From Actinomycetales bacterium (GTDB lineage: Bacteria > Actinomycetota > Actinomycetes > Mycobacteriales > Mycobacteriaceae), in NCBI GenBank assembly GCA_012841845.1, contig DUTZ01000247.1, forward strand, positions 1-8,267: a DNA stretch of 8,267 bases, given 5' to 3'. Positions 5,619-8,267 of the stretch are shown piece after piece. The notes beneath the pieces were generated by a model that saw nothing but the letters and a program-made list of their open reading frames with translations, did not search any database and was not told the DNA's origin. The position numbers and the translations under genes were made by a program. Every line of letters starts with the position of its first letter. The first letter of the stretch is position 1.

Positions 5619-5999
5619 ATGGGAGCCGGGTCGACGACGACGAAGCTGCAGATCAAGGACGATTCCACGGTCTTGTGTCACCCGGAACCCGCCGCGCTCG
5701 AGATGGTCGGCCCGCTCCCGGGGACCACCACCGACCCGGCCGCGGCCGACGTCGCGCTGGCCGTGGTGACCACGCCCGACGAGGTGGAGGCGTTCATGAC
5801 GTCGCACGCCGCCGCGCTCGCCGACGCCCGCGCGGTGTGGCTGATCTACCCCAAGGGCGGCACGGCCAAGGGGATCCCGGTGAGCCGGGACACGATCTGG
5901 GCACAGATGGGGCCGCACGGGTGGCGGCTGGTGTCCAACGTGTCGGTGGACGAGGTGTGGTCGGCGCTGCGGGCGCGCCCGCTCAAGCCCGGCGAGTAG
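5619..5999 (+). CDS. Protein of unknown function, resembling DUF3052-type proteins
   Basis: A 126-residue, probably soluble protein without signal peptide or membrane segment. The centre and C-terminus look like a compact alpha/beta fold: DVALAVVTTPDEVEAFM (44-60), then RAVWLIYPKGG (71-81), RDTIW (90-94), and GWRLVSNVSVDEVWSALRARP (101-121). The strand-plus-PKG block followed by a late SNVSVDxxWSAxR block recalls small actinobacterial DUF3052 proteins, but from memory the match is loose and the function of those is unknown as well. Start at ATG 5619 is consistent with a leaderless transcript; no better in-frame start with a Shine-Dalgarno was seen. The gene stands alone, divergent from pspC, and its stop lies 6 bp from the stop of the convergent SDR gene. 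Strong third-position GC supports that it is real. Confidence 0.85.
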   Translation: MGAGSTTTKLQIKDDSTVLCHPEPAALEMVGPLPGTTTDPAAADVALAVVTTPDEVEAFMTSHAAALADARAVWLIYPKGGTAKGIPVSRDTIWAQMGPHGWRLVSNVSVDEVWSALRARPLKPGE

Positions 6000-6005
6000 C
6001 CGCTG

Positions 6006-6836
6006 CTACGTGTGGAACTCGCCGCAGTCCACGGTGAGCGTCTGCCCGGTGATCCCCGACGCGCGGTCGGAGAGAAGGAAGAGCACGGGGTCCACGATCT
6101 CGTCCTCGGTCGGCAGGCGGCGTAGGTCCATCTTGGCGGCCGTGTGCTGGTAGACGTCCTCGAGCGTGCCGCCGTACTTGCCGGCGAGGTGCTCGAAGTA
6201 GGCCTTGAGGGTGTCGCCGTAGATGTAGCCGGGGGCGACGGTGTTGACCCGGATGCCGCGCGGCCCTAGTTCGGTGGCCAGGGAGTGACCGAGCGCGACC
6301 AGGGCGGTCTTGGCGATCTTGTAGCCGGCGTAGCGCTCGCGCGAGTGGTGGATGACGGCCGAGGCCATCATCACGACCGAGCCGCCGGACCGCCCGCCCG
6401 TGCCCGAGCCGCCTGCGCCCCCCGCCTCGAGCAGCGGCGTGAACTCCTGGGTGGCACGCAGGGCGCCGAGGACGGACAGGTCGATGCCGCGCGCGATCTG
6501 TTCGTGGTCGGTCTGCGCGAGCGGCTTCATGCTGGGCGTGGCAAAGGCGCTGTTGACCAGACCGTGGACCGCGTCGGTGTGCTCGGCGACCTTCTCCCGG
6601 AGCACCCGGACCGACGTGGCGTCGGAAGCGTCCACCGCCACGGAGTAGGCACGGCCCCCGGCGGACCGGATGTCGTGGACCATGGCGTCGAGCCGGGAGG
6701 CGGTGCGAGCGGCGACGACGACGGTGGCACCCTCCGCGGCGGCGCGCAGGGCGAGCCTGCGCCCGAAACCCGGTCCCGCGCCGACGATCACGATGGTCTT
6801 GCCCTCGAGGAGTCCGGTCCGCTGTTGCTGCGCCAT
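6006..6836 (-). CDS. SDR-family oxidoreductase
   Basis: A 276-residue short-chain dehydrogenase/reductase with a Rossmann fold that binds NAD(P)(H) and oxidises or reduces an alcohol/carbonyl pair. The cofactor loop is GAGPGFG (19-25), a variant of TGxxxGxG. Catalytic S159 (MMAS), Y172 and K176 (YKIAK) have the classical 13- and 4-residue spacing. R44 in AARTASRL (42-49), just after the second strand, hints at NADP preference. Unusually, the NNAG motif reads NSAF (95-98), and the Asn of the catalytic tetrad appears replaced by S121 (IDLSVLG). A glycine-rich run (139-152) precedes the strand leading to the active serine. I chose ATG 6836; an in-frame TTG at 6848 would add four residues. The gene converges tail to tail with the unknown gene at 5619 and diverges from the Pls-like gene. 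The substrate cannot be read from the sequence. Confidence 0.93.
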   Translation of the reverse strand: MAQQQRTGLLEGKTIVIVGAGPGFGRRLALRAAAEGATVVVAARTASRLDAMVHDIRSAGGRAYSVAVDASDATSVRVLREKVAEHTDAVHGLVNSAFATPSMKPLAQTDHEQIARGIDLSVLGALRATQEFTPLLEAGGAGGSGTGGRSGGSVVMMASAVIHHSRERYAGYKIAKTALVALGHSLATELGPRGIRVNTVAPGYIYGDTLKAYFEHLAGKYGGTLEDVYQHTAAKMDLRRLPTEDEIVDPVLFLLSDRASGITGQTLTVDCGEFHT

Positions 6837-6902
6837 GCCCCCATCCAACCAGCCCCGCCCCCCGGTCGGGCGCGCGTCAAGAGGATGTTCACCTGCGCGG
6901 GC

Positions 6903-6908
6903 TACGAT
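6903..6908 (+). promoter_or_regulatory. Candidate -10 for the Pls-like gene, leaderless
   Basis: TACGAT matches TANNNT and ends 6 nt before the GTG at 6915, so transcription would start at the start codon. The short interval contains no Shine-Dalgarno (only CCCCCG). A -35 is not evident. The divergent SDR gene starts 79 bp away, so both promoters must fit in this gap. Confidence 0.45.
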
Positions 6909-6914
6909 CCCCCG

Positions 6915-8267
6915 GTGCCCACCATCCCGGACCAGTATCTGCGCAGTTCACAGGCCCCGCCGCCGCGCACGCTCCTCGACGTGCTCGAGGCGGCGGCGGA
7001 CGCCCACCCGGACGCGCCGTGCCTCGACGACGGCACCCGCGTCCTGAGCTACGCCGAGGTCTGGCGGGAGATCCACACCGCCGCCGACTGGATGCACGAC
7101 CAGGGCGTCGGCGCGGGCGACGCGGTGGGCATCCACATGCCGTCCGGCGGCGTCGAGCTGTACCTGGCGATCCTGGCCACGCTGGCCGCCGGCGCCGCGT
7201 ACGTGCCCGTGGACGTGGAGGACCCGGCCGAGCGCGCCGAGCTCGTCTTTGGCCAGGCCCGCGTCGCCGCGATCTACACGGCCGAGGGGATGCGGGTCAC
7301 CGGCGCCGCCGGTCCGGTCGGGGACGACCGCCGCCGCGGGCCCGGACCCGACGACGACTGCTGGGTCATCTTCACCTCCGGCACCACCGGCCTGCCCAAG
7401 GGCGTGGCCGTGACGCACCGCAGCGCCGCCGCGTTCGTCGACGCCGAGTCGCGGATCTTCCTGCAGGACGCCCCGCTCGGGCCCGGCGACCGCGTCCTCG
7501 CCGGCCTGTCCGTGGCGTTCGACGCGAGCTGCGAGGAGATGTGGCTGGCCTGGGCCCACGGCGCGTGCCTGGTCCCGGCGCCGCGGTCGATCGTCAAGTC
7601 CGGGCTCGACCTGGGCCCGTGGCTGCAGAAGCGCGGCATCACCGTCATCTCCACCGTGCCGACGCTGGCCTCGATGTGGCCGGACGCGATGCTCGCCGAC
7701 GTGCGCCTGGTGATCCTCGGTGGCGAGGCCTGCCCGCCCGAGCTCGCCGCCCGCCTACAGTGGCCGGGCCGCGAGGTGTGGAACACGTACGGCCCCACCG
7801 AGGCCACCGTGGTCGCCTGCGCGGCCCCGCTGACGGGCGTTGGCGAGGTGAGCATCGGGCTGCCGTTGGACGGCTGGGACCTCGCCGTCGTCGACTCCTC
7901 CGGCCACCCCGTGGCCTACGGCGAGGCGGGTGAGCTGGTGATCGGCGGCGTGGGGCTGGCCCGCTACCTCGACCCCGCGAAGGACGCCGAGAAGTACGCG
8001 CCGATGCCGAGCCTCGGCTGGGAACGCGCGTATCGCTCGGGCGACGTGGTGCGGCTCGAGGCGGACGGCCTGTACTTCAACGGCCGCGTGGACGACCAGG
8101 TCAAGATCGGCGGCCGCCGCCTCGAGCTGGGCGAGGTCGACACCGCCGTGTCCGCCCTGCCAGGGGTGAGCGCGGGCGCCGCGGCGATCAAGAAAACCGA
8201 TGCCGGGCAATCGGTGCTGGTGGCCTACCTCGTGGCCGAGGATCCGGAGACGTTCGACCTCGGCCAC
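6915..8267 (+). CDS. NRPS-like adenylation protein, Pls/PosA family, 5' part
   Basis: Begins at GTG 6915 and stays open for 451 codons to the window edge. The visible part is an amino-acid adenylation domain: it would activate an amino acid as aminoacyl-AMP and load it on a carrier. Core motifs are in order: A3 VIFTSGTTGLPKG (151-163), A4 VAFDASCEEMW (200-210), A5 NTYGPTEATV (290-299), A7 YRSGDVVR (373-380), A8 GRVDDQVKIGGRRLELGEVD (390-409). The window ends before the A10 lysine motif. The protein starts directly with adenylation, without a condensation domain, and has FDASCEEMW at A4. Both are features I associate with Pls/PosA proteins (epsilon-poly-L-lysine synthetase relatives), which continue with a carrier and a membrane-bound C-terminal part. 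Aligning by eye to GrsA gives selectivity residues D203, A204, E207, S246, I267, G269, T291, V299, V300. It is transcribed away from the SDR gene. The family is fairly sure; product is unknown. Confidence 0.93.
   Translation, partial: MPTIPDQYLRSSQAPPPRTLLDVLEAAADAHPDAPCLDDGTRVLSYAEVWREIHTAADWMHDQGVGAGDAVGIHMPSGGVELYLAILATLAAGAAYVPVDVEDPAERAELVFGQARVAAIYTAEGMRVTGAAGPVGDDRRRGPGPDDDCWVIFTSGTTGLPKGVAVTHRSAAAFVDAESRIFLQDAPLGPGDRVLAGLSVAFDASCEEMWLAWAHGACLVPAPRSIVKSGLDLGPWLQKRGITVISTVPTLASMWPDAMLADVRLVILGGEACPPELAARLQWPGREVWNTYGPTEATVVACAAPLTGVGEVSIGLPLDGWDLAVVDSSGHPVAYGEAGELVIGGVGLARYLDPAKDAEKYAPMPSLGWERAYRSGDVVRLEADGLYFNGRVDDQVKIGGRRLELGEVDTAVSALPGVSAGAAAIKKTDAGQSVLVAYLVAEDPETFDLGH

Noticed and set aside
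5118..5918. Upstream extension of the crotonase frame to 553 codons
   Set aside because: The added part overlaps pspC out of frame, is low complexity, and the family N-terminus begins at the ATG at 5117.
6837..6848. TTG start for the SDR gene, four codons upstream
   Set aside because: ATG at 6836 gives a normal SDR N-terminus; the TTG has no better ribosome site. It remains possible.
4257..6848. A single metabolic or defence island linking crotonase, PspC, the unknown protein and the SDR
   Set aside because: The genes lie on both strands with separate promoters, share no partner domains, and resemble ordinary actinobacterial chromosomal genes.

Overview
The window is very GC-rich, has GTG as well as ATG starts, and gives best family matches in mycolic-acid actinobacteria. 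It looks like chromosomal DNA from the Mycobacteriales (Dietzia, Gordonia, Rhodococcus or similar); I cannot fix the genus. The divergence of ppa from a membrane-anchored protein that looks like the start of dacB matches the order I recall around Mycobacterium tuberculosis Rv3627c/Rv3628. I see no tRNA, rRNA, CRISPR array, transposase or phage gene.

Layout: (1) 1-177, minus strand, N-terminus of an exported or membrane-anchored protein, probably the dacB-type D-Ala-D-Ala carboxypeptidase. (2) 363-875, ppa, family I inorganic pyrophosphatase, followed by a clean hairpin terminator. (3) 1025-4103, a two-gene operon: a TetR-family regulator, then a 12-TM MMPL/RND exporter. It sits behind a compact control region with a Crp/GlxR-like palindrome, a 32-bp dyad built on four TGCA blocks, and a promoter placed for a leaderless mRNA. 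(4) 4104-4256, the gap between convergent genes, holding a 29-bp-arm hairpin and a six-tract G-quadruplex motif. (5) 4257-5117 and 5219-5446, minus strand: an EchA21-like crotonase keeping the three acidic residues of dienoyl-CoA isomerases, and a small PspC protein. (6) 5619-5999, plus strand, a conserved-looking 126-residue protein of unknown function, ending 6 bp from the convergent SDR oxidoreductase at 6006-6836. (7) 6915 to the window end, plus strand, the adenylation domain of a Pls/PosA-type NRPS-like protein, cut off by the window.

The genes do not form one obvious pathway. A loose shared theme is the cell envelope: wall enzyme, MMPL lipid-type export, PspC membrane stress, and possible cationic amino-acid polymer or modification by the Pls-like protein. 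The crotonase and SDR suggest fatty acyl metabolism. The most notable items are the tetR-mmpL control region, the repeated leaderless-start geometry, the hairpin plus G-tract element at 4140-4248, and the Pls-like domain whose hand-read specificity code looks lysine-like. I found no clear evidence of a wholly new system.
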